From CAYVKM01 sp964452045 (GTDB lineage Bacteria; Calditrichota; Calditrichia; RBG-13-44-9), in contig CAYVKM010000084.1 in assembly GCA_964452045.1 (NCBI GenBank), positions 1 through 16,102 of the forward strand: DNA of 16,102 bases, in the 5' to 3' direction. This document shows, piece after piece, positions 1-6,686 of the stretch (its first letter is position 1; every line of letters starts with the position of its first letter). The position numbers and the translations under genes were made by a program. The notes beneath the pieces were generated by a model that had not been told where the DNA came from, made no database searches, and saw nothing but the letters and a program-made list of their open reading frames with translations.

Positions 1-1
1 A

Positions 2-958
2 TATTTTGACCTCGCCTATTCAACCTATTCTACCTACTACCGGGAAATAGATTTTTATTATCTGAAAAGAGATCCTGATCTGGATAATATCCGAAACAGT
101 AAAAAATTTCAGGATCTTATATTGCGATTTGAAGAAGTAGGTTGGGAAAATATCCTTAAGGAATACAAAACGTACAAACCCATAGAATCAGAGCTAATTC
201 CCTTCATTTATGTCGATGAAGATTGGGAAAATCTTCCGCAATTAAGGCAGAAATTTAAACTCGATTCAATTGCTGGTTCCAGTGATGAAGTATCAAAAAT
301 AATCAATCTCATGAAATGGGTGCATAAAACAATAAGATATGATGGTAATTCGGGAGAGCCAGTTGACAGACATGCCGATGCACTAATTGAATTATCCAAA
401 AATGAAAAGAAAGGACTGAATTGTTGGATGCTTTCAACCGCCCTGAACGAAGTGTATTTGGCGATGGGATTTAATTCAAGAATAGTTTCCTGCTATCCGA
501 AAGGGGATCCCGCTATAACCCATGAATGGCATGTAATCGTTGAAGTGTATTCACCTTTGCTTAACAAGTGGCTCTGGATGGATCCGACCCTGGAGACGTA
601 TGTAAAAGATGAGAATGGTAATTTATTGAGCATAGCCGATGTACGAGAAAGGTTGGTTAATGAATTACCTGTTTTTGCAGCGCCAGAAATAAATGTGAAT
701 AGTGAGCCTGTTGAAGACGGAGGTGAGGGCTATTTGCATGATTATATGACCAAAAATCTTTTCAGAATTTCAATACCCTTATTCAGTATTCCGGCTTATG
801 AAATGAACCCCCGCAAGATAAGGATTTATGTGGAATTACTTCCCGAGGATTATAATCCGAGAAATGTAAAATTTCATGAAATTACAGGTAAATATTCCAG
901 CGTTATCTACACAACTGATGACAAACAGTTTTGGGCAGCACCCGAAAATGAAAAATAA
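2..958 (+). CDS. TPR-like/transglutaminase-like protein, 5' end outside window
   Basis: The frame is open from base 2 through the TAA at 956-958, so this is the 3' part of a longer gene. The TTG at 122 could be taken as a start, but protein-like sequence continues upstream of it without a stop. That upstream part reads like the end of a TPR array, with the pattern DPDLDNIRNSKKFQDL at about 74-118. Downstream is a transglutaminase/protease-like core. The likely catalytic triad is Cys at 422-424 (in LNCWMLS), His at 530-532 (in HEWHVIV) and Asp at 581-583 (in WMDPT). Such folds can act as cysteine proteases, transglutaminases or inactive binding domains, and the sequence does not say which. The last ~120 residues are unassigned. 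Any signal peptide would lie outside the window. Its convergent neighbour is glpD, 134 bases away. The core call is firm; the TPR call is moderate. Confidence 0.8.
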   Translation, partial: YFDLAYSTYSTYYREIDFYYLKRDPDLDNIRNSKKFQDLILRFEEVGWENILKEYKTYKPIESELIPFIYVDEDWENLPQLRQKFKLDSIAGSSDEVSKIINLMKWVHKTIRYDGNSGEPVDRHADALIELSKNEKKGLNCWMLSTALNEVYLAMGFNSRIVSCYPKGDPAITHEWHVIVEVYSPLLNKWLWMDPTLETYVKDENGNLLSIADVRERLVNELPVFAAPEINVNSEPVEDGGEGYLHDYMTKNLFRISIPLFSIPAYEMNPRKIRIYVELLPEDYNPRNVKFHEITGKYSSVIYTTDDKQFWAAPENEK

Positions 959-1092
959 AGAATTGCTTATTTGATTGTCTACATGATAATCTTGTCGCTT
1001 GCAGCTGCGACTAAGCATCAAGGCAAGTATTCGTGATATCAGTTATGGAGAAATTAGAAGCGATAGTTAAATATCTACAAATATTTCCTGTT

Positions 1093-2655
1093 TCAGGAAC
1101 TGATAAAATAGTTGGCAGCCAGTTCTCTATAATTATTTACTTGTTTGATTTTCCAATTATCATCATAATTTAATTCTTTGGCTAAAAGATCTGCCACCTT
1201 TTCTGCACATTCCACACTAGCCCGGGCATCCAGTAACAGAGCCCGGGTCCTTCTCGCCAGAACATCTTCCACGGTTCGGGCCATTTCCTGACGGGCAGCC
1301 CAGACGACTTCAGCTTTAAGGTAGGGCAGCCGCGGATGCAGTTTTTCTCCCAACTCTCTAGTTTGCTCAATTAATTTTTTGATCGCCAGCATATCCGTAC
1401 CATAGACGTATAACTGATCATCCATATCAACATTTTTTAACCAGCCGTGAATCCGGAGGTTTTGGGTAATGCTTTCCCGCTGCTCCAGTCCGGCCACCAT
1501 TGCCGCCTGATTGATGGTATCCTCTCCCATTTTTCGATAGGTTGTCCATTTTCCACCGGTGATGGTCACCAGTCCGGATTGGGATATCACCAGATAGTGA
1601 TCCCGTGAGATAGCCGCGGTATCTTCATCCGATCCCGGATTTACCAGGGGTCTGATGCCGGCAAAGACACTGAGTACATCTTCTGGCGAAGGATCTTTAG
1701 TAAGATATTTGGCCGCATGTTCCAGAATAAAATCGATCTCTTCCAATAATGGCCTTGGCTCCAGGGTAGCAGATTTAACTGGCGTATCGGTTGTGCCAAC
1801 TACCACCTTTTTATGCCAGGGAACGGCGAAAAGCACTCTTCCATCCTCGGTATGAGGCACCATAATCGCAGAATCTCCCGGCAAGAAATCTTTGTCAAGC
1901 ACCAGATGAACGCCCTGACTCAGGGTAAGTAAATCTCTGGCCTCTGGGTCATCCATCTTTAGAATATTATCGGTAAATATTCCGGTGGCATTTATTATCA
2001 CCCGCCCGTAAATGGAATATTCCTCGTTTGTTTCCATGTCCTTCGCCTTAACCCCGTTGATCACAGAGTTCGATTTCAGCAGACCGGTAACCTTCAGGTA
2101 ATTGATTGGGGTGCCTCCCAAATCATTAATTGTCTGGGCCAGGTTTATCGATAGCCGGGCGTCATCAAACTGACCGTCATAATAGATGACACCGCCCCGC
2201 AGACCGTCAGGCTCTAAAGTGGGTATCCGTTCCAGCGTCTCTTCCCGGGAGAGTAATTTGGAAGGACCCAGTCCCAGCCTGCCAGCCAATAAATCGTACA
2301 CTTTCAGACCGATACCATAAAAAGGTCCACTCCACCAGTCGTAGTTGGGGACAATAAAGGACTGATTTCGCACCAGATGCGGGGCATTTTGGATGAGCAA
2401 ACCTCTTTCATGCAAAGCTTCCAGTACCAGCGAAATATTTCCCTGCTGAAGGTACCGAACGCCGCCATGAACTAGTTTGGTACTCCGGCTGGATGTTGCT
2501 TTGGCAAAATCATGTTGTTCCAGCAATATGGTTTTGTATCCCCGGGAGGCAGATTCCACCGCTGTTCCAAGGCCGGTCGCGCCACCGCCGATGATAATAA
2601 CGTCCCACATCCCGGACTCATTTCTGATTCTGGAAATCATTTCCTCTCGTTTCAT
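1093..2655 (-). CDS. glpD: FAD-dependent glycerol-3-phosphate dehydrogenase
   Basis: This enzyme oxidises sn-glycerol 3-phosphate to dihydroxyacetone phosphate and passes electrons through FAD to the membrane quinone pool. The 520-residue length is usual for the aerobic GlpD family. The FAD-binding Rossmann motif GGGATG is at residues 23-28, the family signature HGGVRY at 63-68, GIRPLV at 333-338 and GGKWTTYR at 367-374. The C-terminal alpha-GPDH domain holds ARQEMARTVEDVLARR. The start is chosen because AGAAGG precedes the ATG; a second in-frame ATG at residue 6 also has a purine-rich stretch before it. The gene lies 62 bases downstream of the exported SRPBCC gene on the same strand and is probably co-transcribed with it. 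A 6-bp stem with a 3-base loop (1085-1099) spans the stop codon but has no T-run, so it is a weak terminator candidate. No glpF, glpK or glpR is visible nearby. Confidence 0.96.
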   Translation of the reverse strand: MKREEMISRIRNESGMWDVIIIGGGATGLGTAVESASRGYKTILLEQHDFAKATSSRSTKLVHGGVRYLQQGNISLVLEALHERGLLIQNAPHLVRNQSFIVPNYDWWSGPFYGIGLKVYDLLAGRLGLGPSKLLSREETLERIPTLEPDGLRGGVIYYDGQFDDARLSINLAQTINDLGGTPINYLKVTGLLKSNSVINGVKAKDMETNEEYSIYGRVIINATGIFTDNILKMDDPEARDLLTLSQGVHLVLDKDFLPGDSAIMVPHTEDGRVLFAVPWHKKVVVGTTDTPVKSATLEPRPLLEEIDFILEHAAKYLTKDPSPEDVLSVFAGIRPLVNPGSDEDTAAISRDHYLVISQSGLVTITGGKWTTYRKMGEDTINQAAMVAGLEQRESITQNLRIHGWLKNVDMDDQLYVYGTDMLAIKKLIEQTRELGEKLHPRLPYLKAEVVWAARQEMARTVEDVLARRTRALLLDARASVECAEKVADLLAKELNYDDNWKIKQVNNYRELAANYFISS

Positions 2656-2717
2656 AAGAAAACCTTCTGTCTGTGATTTGCGGTCAATTTATTCGTCAGT
2701 ATAGAAGATGATAATTC

Positions 2718-3263
2718 TTATTTCTCAGGCATTTTCATGCCATTTTCCACATACGGTTTAAATTTCTCGAACATAAAGTGGTGCCAGACCCGGTCAACAG
2801 TCTCCGCAACGCCCTCTTCCATTTCTCCGGCGGCATGGACAGAAACTTCCAGGCGGGTGGAATCGCTTCCCACCGGTTCGAACTTATAGGTGGTTACCAC
2901 CTGGATGGCTCTCCCGGAAAGTCCCAGTGGGCCGTCGAATCGCAAATATTTTCCCCGGGCGGCAAAGATAACTGTGGCATGTTTCACTCCATTTCCCTGG
3001 TCATCAAAAATTTCCCAGAATCCACCACCTGGTTTGGCTTCGATATAGAATTTTTTCGGTGATTCCGAGAAACTATGATCCCACCATCCACTGATATCTC
3101 CGGATATGGCATCATAAATTTGCTCCGGGTTTCCGGGAAGGGTTAATTCATGGGTTACCAGAAATGCCCCGTATTGAAGAGGTTTGTTTGCCGAAAATGC
3201 AAAATGAACTATTAGAACAATACCGAAAATACCTATGCTAAAAATCCGAAAATATTGTTTCAT
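2718..3263 (-). CDS. exported SRPBCC (START-like) domain protein
   Basis: The protein has a hydrophobic N-terminal segment at residues 7-24 followed by FSANKP, a plausible signal peptide cut near residue 25. The rest looks like an SRPBCC/AHSA1-type fold. The opening helix contains NPEQIYDAISGDISGWWDHSF, a characteristic region of these proteins, then beta strands around GGGFWEIFDDQG and YKFEPVGSDSTRLEVSVHA, and a long C-terminal helix. The fold makes a deep hydrophobic cavity that binds lipids or other small hydrophobic ligands; the ligand cannot be told from sequence. Most relatives are cytosolic, so the signal peptide is notable. The ATG is preceded by GAGGAG at good spacing and by a promoter candidate at 3298-3326. 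glpD follows 62 bases downstream. Confidence 0.8.
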   Translation of the reverse strand: MKQYFRIFSIGIFGIVLIVHFAFSANKPLQYGAFLVTHELTLPGNPEQIYDAISGDISGWWDHSFSESPKKFYIEAKPGGGFWEIFDDQGNGVKHATVIFAARGKYLRFDGPLGLSGRAIQVVTTYKFEPVGSDSTRLEVSVHAAGEMEEGVAETVDRVWHHFMFEKFKPYVENGMKMPEK

Positions 3264-3297
3264 ATGAGCTCCTCTGCTGTCATTCTTTTATATAATA

Positions 3298-3326
3298 ATA
3301 ATATTTTTTGTCCCATTCATCATCAA
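3298..3326 (-). promoter_or_regulatory. sigma70-type promoter candidate for the SRPBCC-glpD unit
   Basis: On the reverse strand a -35-like TTGATG (3321-3326) and a -10-like TATTAT (3298-3303) are separated by exactly 17 bases. A tandem TATTAT follows directly. Transcription would start near 3291, about 28 bases before the ATG at 3263. This is seen by eye and not tested; AT-rich DNA makes chance matches common. Confidence 0.5.
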
Positions 3327-3719
3327 TTTGTACAAATTCCAGTTAAGTATTGTTACTATGATTGACAGAAGTGAACAAAGTGTTTGTAATAAATAACCAT
3401 GATTATGCTGGATATTTTTGAAAAATCAAATGATGACACAGTTTTATCTTGTTTTATGGCAAATTCATGTCTACATTCTTCATCATTTTTTGCAATTCTT
3501 TTATTTCGACTTCTTTCAACACACGATAGTGGCTGCAATTACTGGCTACTGATTTATTATGACTTTTGCAAAAAATAATATTGGGTCAGGAAAATTTCCT
3601 TCACCGGATAGTCCGGTAAATTTACATAGAGAAGAAATTACTGTGCGACAAATCCCTCCCCGATATGTTTTACTCATTAATTTTTCGAAAATGGTTTACT
3701 GAATCACGAATTACTAAAA
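3327..3719. other. gene-free divergent spacer with a perfect hairpin
   Basis: I find no convincing gene here. A 60-codon reverse frame at 3356-3538 lacks a recognisable product. Its VERSRN-like translation instead resembles those of dispersed intergenic repeats, and on the forward strand 3504-3524 reads like a decayed copy of such a repeat. A perfect inverted repeat, ACCGGA-TAG-TCCGGT, lies at 3603-3617, flanked by AAATTT on both sides. It is a possible operator or RNA hairpin, but no T-run makes it a terminator. Confidence 0.45.
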
Positions 3720-3750
3720 TTTACAAAAATGCGGATGTCTCATATATAAT
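3720..3750 (+). promoter_or_regulatory. promoter candidate for the 3893-4870 exported pair
   Basis: TTTACA (3720-3725) is followed by TATATA (3743-3748, 17-base spacer) or TATAAT (3745-3750, 19-base spacer). Either would start transcription near 3757, giving a leader of about 135 bases that contains the mini-ORF site at 3784-3817. This is a sequence match only. Confidence 0.4.
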
Positions 3751-3783
3751 GTTCCTGTTATATGATTTTTCTAATGTTATTCG

Positions 3784-3817
3784 AAAGGAGGTGATGATAG
3801 TAAAACCTTTTTCTTAA
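3784..3817 (+). promoter_or_regulatory. perfect Shine-Dalgarno complement with a 7-codon leader ORF
   Basis: AAAGGAGGTGAT at 3784-3795 is a full complement of the conserved 3' end of 16S rRNA. The site is stronger than that of any annotated gene in this window. The only frame opening at it is ATG at 3794, which overlaps the site and reads MIVKPFS before TAA at 3815-3817; an in-frame GTG sits at 3791. The ATG is too close for efficient initiation. It may be a leader peptide, a ribosome standby site, or the scar of a decayed gene. The next real start is at 3893, with its own GAGGAG. Confidence 0.35.
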
Positions 3818-3892
3818 GATAACATTTTGAGCATTAGATTTTCTTTTTAAATAAATTTTAATTTAACAAATTACTGTAGAGGAGATGTACTT

Positions 3893-4366
3893 ATGAATAA
3901 GTATAGAATGTTTTTCTCGATTCTTTTAATTGTTTTTGTTGTCTCGATTATCACACCGGTGGCGGCACAGGAATGGTCCAAGGAACAACAGGAGGTCTGG
4001 AGTAATGTGGAAACCTACTGGTCCCTGGCGGCAAAAAATGATGTGGCCGGTTTCCTCAGCTATTTTGATCCCAGCTTTATCGGATGGGGCAATATGAGTG
4101 ATGCACCCCAAACCAAACCCCAGCGGCAAAAATTGATGGAATACATGTTTGCCAATAGCCAAAATGTACTTTATACCATTACCCCGGGCGCCATATGGGT
4201 AAAAGGTAATTTTGCTTTTGTCCATTATTACTATACCACCTTGGATAAGGATAAGGATGGCAAGGAAAAATGGGAATCCGGACGATGGACGGACATCCTC
4301 ATGAAAAGTGGCAACAAATGGGTGATGGTTGGCGATCACGGTGGTTCGGATTCTGATGACGATTAA
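3893..4366 (+). CDS. exported NTF2-like (SnoaL/DUF4440-type) protein
   Basis: A signal peptide is clear: basic start, hydrophobic residues 7-22, and cleavage after PVAA just before QEWS, so the product is periplasmic or secreted. The mature part (about 130 residues) has the NTF2-like layout. It begins with a helix (QQEVWSNVETYWSLAAKNDV), continues with the FLSYFDPSFIGWG segment, and ends in beta strands containing HYYYTTLDKDKDGKEKWESG, RWTDILMKSGNKWVMVGDHGG. Family members bind small ligands or act as enzymes in a cone-shaped pocket; here neither ligand nor activity can be assigned. The tail SDSDDD is strongly acidic. The start has GAGGAG upstream. A second exported protein follows 51 bases downstream on the same strand, which suggests a two-gene operon ending at the 4908-4943 terminator. 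Confidence 0.82.
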   Translation: MNKYRMFFSILLIVFVVSIITPVAAQEWSKEQQEVWSNVETYWSLAAKNDVAGFLSYFDPSFIGWGNMSDAPQTKPQRQKLMEYMFANSQNVLYTITPGAIWVKGNFAFVHYYYTTLDKDKDGKEKWESGRWTDILMKSGNKWVMVGDHGGSDSDDD

Positions 4367-4417
4367 TTCAAATTAATTTTTTAAAACTGTTTTTAAAAAA
4401 ATACTGGAGAAGAAAAA

Positions 4418-4870
4418 ATGAGGAAGAATTTCATCAATATATTTTTTATAACACTTTTTATCTGTGCATTCGGGACAAATTCAAACCTGTTTGCCCAGGA
4501 GGAAAATAATGGAAATATTTTTGTGGTTACTACATTTGAAATGGCATTCAAGCCTGGAAATACGATGGCGGAATTTGATTCGTTAAATAAGCTCTATACT
4601 GAAAAGGTAATCAGCAAAAATAATTTGATCATTAGTCAGAGAACCCTGCGTCATTTCTGGGGCCATAATAACCGGGATTTTGTGGTGATAACAGAAGTGA
4701 AAAATTGGGGAGACATCATTGAGGCAAATAAATTGAGTAATGAGCTGTTCGAAAAAGCCTGGCCCACCGAAGAAGCTCGAAAAGAGTATAATGATGCCAA
4801 TAATAAATATTTCACCGGAAAGCACTCGGATGAAATTTATCAGGAAAATGCAGGCGGCAGAGTTCGATAA
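4418..4870 (+). CDS. exported protein of unknown function, possible ferredoxin-like alpha/beta fold
   Basis: I do not recognise the family. Residues 1-26 form a signal peptide ending LFAQ, so the protein is exported. The mature part reads as strand (NIFVVTTFEMAF), helix (MAEFDSLNKLYTEKVIS), strand (IISQRTLRHFWG), strand (RDFVVITEVKNW) and helix (IIEANKLSNELFEKAW). That beta-alpha-beta-beta-alpha order fits a dimeric alpha/beta-barrel (ABM/EthD/NIPSNAP-like) fold, but this is inference from predicted order only. The HFWGHNNRDF segment is the most distinctive part and could hold ligand-binding residues. GGAG precedes the ATG. The gene is the second of a pair with the exported NTF2-like gene and ends 37 bases before a strong hairpin terminator. 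Confidence 0.72.
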   Translation: MRKNFINIFFITLFICAFGTNSNLFAQEENNGNIFVVTTFEMAFKPGNTMAEFDSLNKLYTEKVISKNNLIISQRTLRHFWGHNNRDFVVITEVKNWGDIIEANKLSNELFEKAWPTEEARKEYNDANNKYFTGKHSDEIYQENAGGRVR

Positions 4871-4907
4871 ACTTCTTCTTGGGTATTTCCCAAAGAGATT
4901 TTTATAA

Positions 4908-4943
4908 AATCCCCGGCTCTTTCATGTCGGGGATTATTTTTTT
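4908..4943 (+). terminator. intrinsic terminator, possibly bidirectional
   Basis: AATCCCCG (4908-4915) and CGGGGATT (4928-4935) form a perfect 8-bp stem with a 12-base loop, followed by A and seven Ts (4937-4943). It ends the 3893-4870 unit. On the reverse strand the stem is followed by TTTTAT, so it may also serve the convergent lipoprotein gene, whose stop codon (4934-4936) lies inside the structure. Confidence 0.85.
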
Positions 4944-5845
4944 ATTGGGTATGCCAATAATTGATCCACCAGATTCTGAAGGGCAACCTGCCAGACAAAT
5001 GGCTGATCCGGTAAATCTACCCAACGGTCTTCGATGAGGGCTATCAGATTTTCTTTTCGTAACAGGGATTGGGAAAAATCTCCGCTCACTGCATGTTTCA
5101 AATCCTCAAATATATTGCCCACGGAATGGGGCCGGGCGATGATACCTTCTGCACCTGCCCTTAAGATATTTCCGTTGGAATCCAGCAACGCCCCGGTTAG
5201 GTGGATGACCGGAACCGGATCATTACTCCCAATAAAAATGCCAAGCGGAATGGTATAATCTGTGCCCATTTCAACTTCCCTGAATCCGAGAATATTCTGT
5301 TTGCGAGGTAAATATTCACTTATCCCCAGGGTGATATATAAAAAATAGCTAATGGTGTCGATCCGCGATATTTCCTCCAGGCTATCACACCAGGCCAAAG
5401 AAGGTCTTACCGTAAAAAGACCCATAAAGGCATCTTGTTCTTCGGTTTGCCACTCGCTAACTTGTTGTTCGCCCGGATAATCCGGGTTGGCCACATTTCC
5501 TACATATACCAAAGGTTCATCATCAATCGGGAGTCGAATGGGATAAAGCGGCCAGGAAATCTTCAGATTGTCCAGGTAGTCATTCATCAGATTGAGCGAG
5601 GAATCGAGAATGGCCAGGATGCTGTCCGGGAATTCCTCAAACTCAAGAGTATGATCCAGCAAGATGGGAAAATGTCCGATATCTCCGTCAAGCGGTGGGG
5701 TAACCCCGACATAATAGGGAGTACGTTTTAATTTTACTTCCGGCAGACCTTGATATTTGGTTGTTCCGGCACAACTGATCAACAGGATCAGATAACCAAG
5801 AATACCGCATTTTATTAATCGACGAACATAAAATGTTTGTATCAT
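4934..5845 (-). CDS. lipoprotein of unknown function
   Basis: The N-terminus has a basic stretch, a hydrophobic segment and a lipobox L-I-S-C with the cysteine at residue 25, followed by AGTT. The product is therefore expected to be lipidated and anchored in an envelope membrane. Position +2 is Ala, which in well-studied Gram-negatives favours the outer membrane. The remaining ~280 residues match no family I recognise. They are rich in acidic residues and prolines and contain the repeated-looking IPLGIFIGSNDPVP and DLPDQPFVWQVALQNLVDQL segments. The ATG has AAAGG five bases upstream. It lies 30 bases downstream of the barrel-like gene on the same strand, so the two are probably co-transcribed and may act together at the outer membrane. 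Confidence 0.78.
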   Translation of the reverse strand: MIQTFYVRRLIKCGILGYLILLISCAGTTKYQGLPEVKLKRTPYYVGVTPPLDGDIGHFPILLDHTLEFEEFPDSILAILDSSLNLMNDYLDNLKISWPLYPIRLPIDDEPLVYVGNVANPDYPGEQQVSEWQTEEQDAFMGLFTVRPSLAWCDSLEEISRIDTISYFLYITLGISEYLPRKQNILGFREVEMGTDYTIPLGIFIGSNDPVPVIHLTGALLDSNGNILRAGAEGIIARPHSVGNIFEDLKHAVSGDFSQSLLRKENLIALIEDRWVDLPDQPFVWQVALQNLVDQLLAYPIKK

Positions 5846-5875
5846 AAAAACCTTTTAATTGTATTTTTGAATAGA

Positions 5876-6502
5876 CTAAAATTGATATCCAAGATTAATT
5901 CCGAGAGAATATCCTGCTTGATTTCCGCTCCCAAAGCTTTCCTTGTTAGAAATCCAAAAATATTTTATACTGGTGTCGGAATTCAGAATCACATGTCGGC
6001 TCAAAATAAATTTAAAGGTCACACCAATGCCACTGTTAATCAATACATGTCCGGTTTCTCCATCACTGCTCCCGGACAAATCCATTCCCAGCAGGTTGAG
6101 GTAAGGCGAGAGCACCACATTTTTCCGATAGGGAATATTATAATGAAGGTTCTCGAACATCAGGAAGATGAGGAATTCCGGTTGCGGTTTGAAGATGGTT
6201 GAAAACACTGCAAATAGACCGACCCCGAGTGGTGGTAGATGCAGGTAATCCTGATTATTTGATCCTCTTCCGTAAAAAATAGAACCGGAGACGCCAAGTG
6301 GGGTGTTCATATAACTTTCGCCAGTGAGGCCGTAATAGGTGACATGCCATTGATCCGGTATTTCCCGATATTGGACCGAGGCATATAAGTTAAAGTATAT
6401 TTTGTAATCTTCAATCAGGGGATAACCGGTCTGGCCCAGAATTTTGCCTGGTGGGAAAAAGCAGATTAGAGAGGCAACAAGGATAAAACATGATTTTTTC
6501 AT
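5876..6502 (-). CDS. putative outer-membrane beta-barrel protein
   Basis: A signal peptide (about residues 1-23, ending KILG before QTGYP) starts the protein. The body has alternating polar and hydrophobic stretches typical of transmembrane beta strands, such as KIYFNLYASVQY, GVGLFAVFSTIF, VLSPYLNLLGMDL, GIGVTFKFIL and GYSLGINLGYQF. The final residue is Phe, the classic C-terminal signal for outer-membrane barrel assembly. At 208 residues it fits an 8-10-stranded barrel. I cannot name the family or a substrate. AGGATAGGA lies upstream of the ATG at a longer than ideal distance, and a TATAAT sits only a few bases before it. The lipoprotein gene follows 30 bases downstream. Confidence 0.7.
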   Translation of the reverse strand: MKKSCFILVASLICFFPPGKILGQTGYPLIEDYKIYFNLYASVQYREIPDQWHVTYYGLTGESYMNTPLGVSGSIFYGRGSNNQDYLHLPPLGVGLFAVFSTIFKPQPEFLIFLMFENLHYNIPYRKNVVLSPYLNLLGMDLSGSSDGETGHVLINSGIGVTFKFILSRHVILNSDTSIKYFWISNKESFGSGNQAGYSLGINLGYQF

Positions 6503-6582
6503 GATGTATTATATCCTATCCTTTGAGCAATAAATTTTTATGAACAAATAAATATATATTTGGCGTGAGATTGCCAGGCCTT

Positions 6583-6637
6583 CCGGTAAAATGGGCTACC
6601 GGTCTCATATCGGTTTCCAATCTGAAAATCCGGAAAC
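6583..6637. other. two small inverted repeats in the 6503-6686 spacer
   Basis: CCGGTA (6583-6588) pairs with TACCGG (6597-6602) around an 8-base loop, and outer TGAGA/TCTCA arms (6566-6570, 6603-6607) could extend it with a bulge. A second pair, GTTTCC (6613-6618) and GGAAAC (6632-6637), follows. They lie downstream of the transglutaminase-like gene and upstream of the barrel-like gene. Neither has a T-run, so a terminator role is uncertain. Confidence 0.3.
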
Positions 6638-6686
6638 AATTTACGATTTTATTTGAAAATTGTCAATAACGGGTCAGGAATTAGTG

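Noticed and set aside
122..124. TTG as the start of the transglutaminase-like gene
   Set aside because: The frame is open and protein-like from base 2; no ribosome binding site stands before the TTG.
1085..1099. Intrinsic terminator after glpD
   Set aside because: TTCCTG-TTT-CAGGAA is a perfect 6-bp stem, but no T-run follows on either strand.
3356..3538. 60-codon reverse frame
   Set aside because: Low-complexity, no ribosome binding site and no recognisable product; translation resembles a decayed repeat.
3926..4339. 137-codon reverse frame
   Set aside because: Lies antisense inside the exported NTF2-like gene, which has a clear signal peptide and ribosome binding site.
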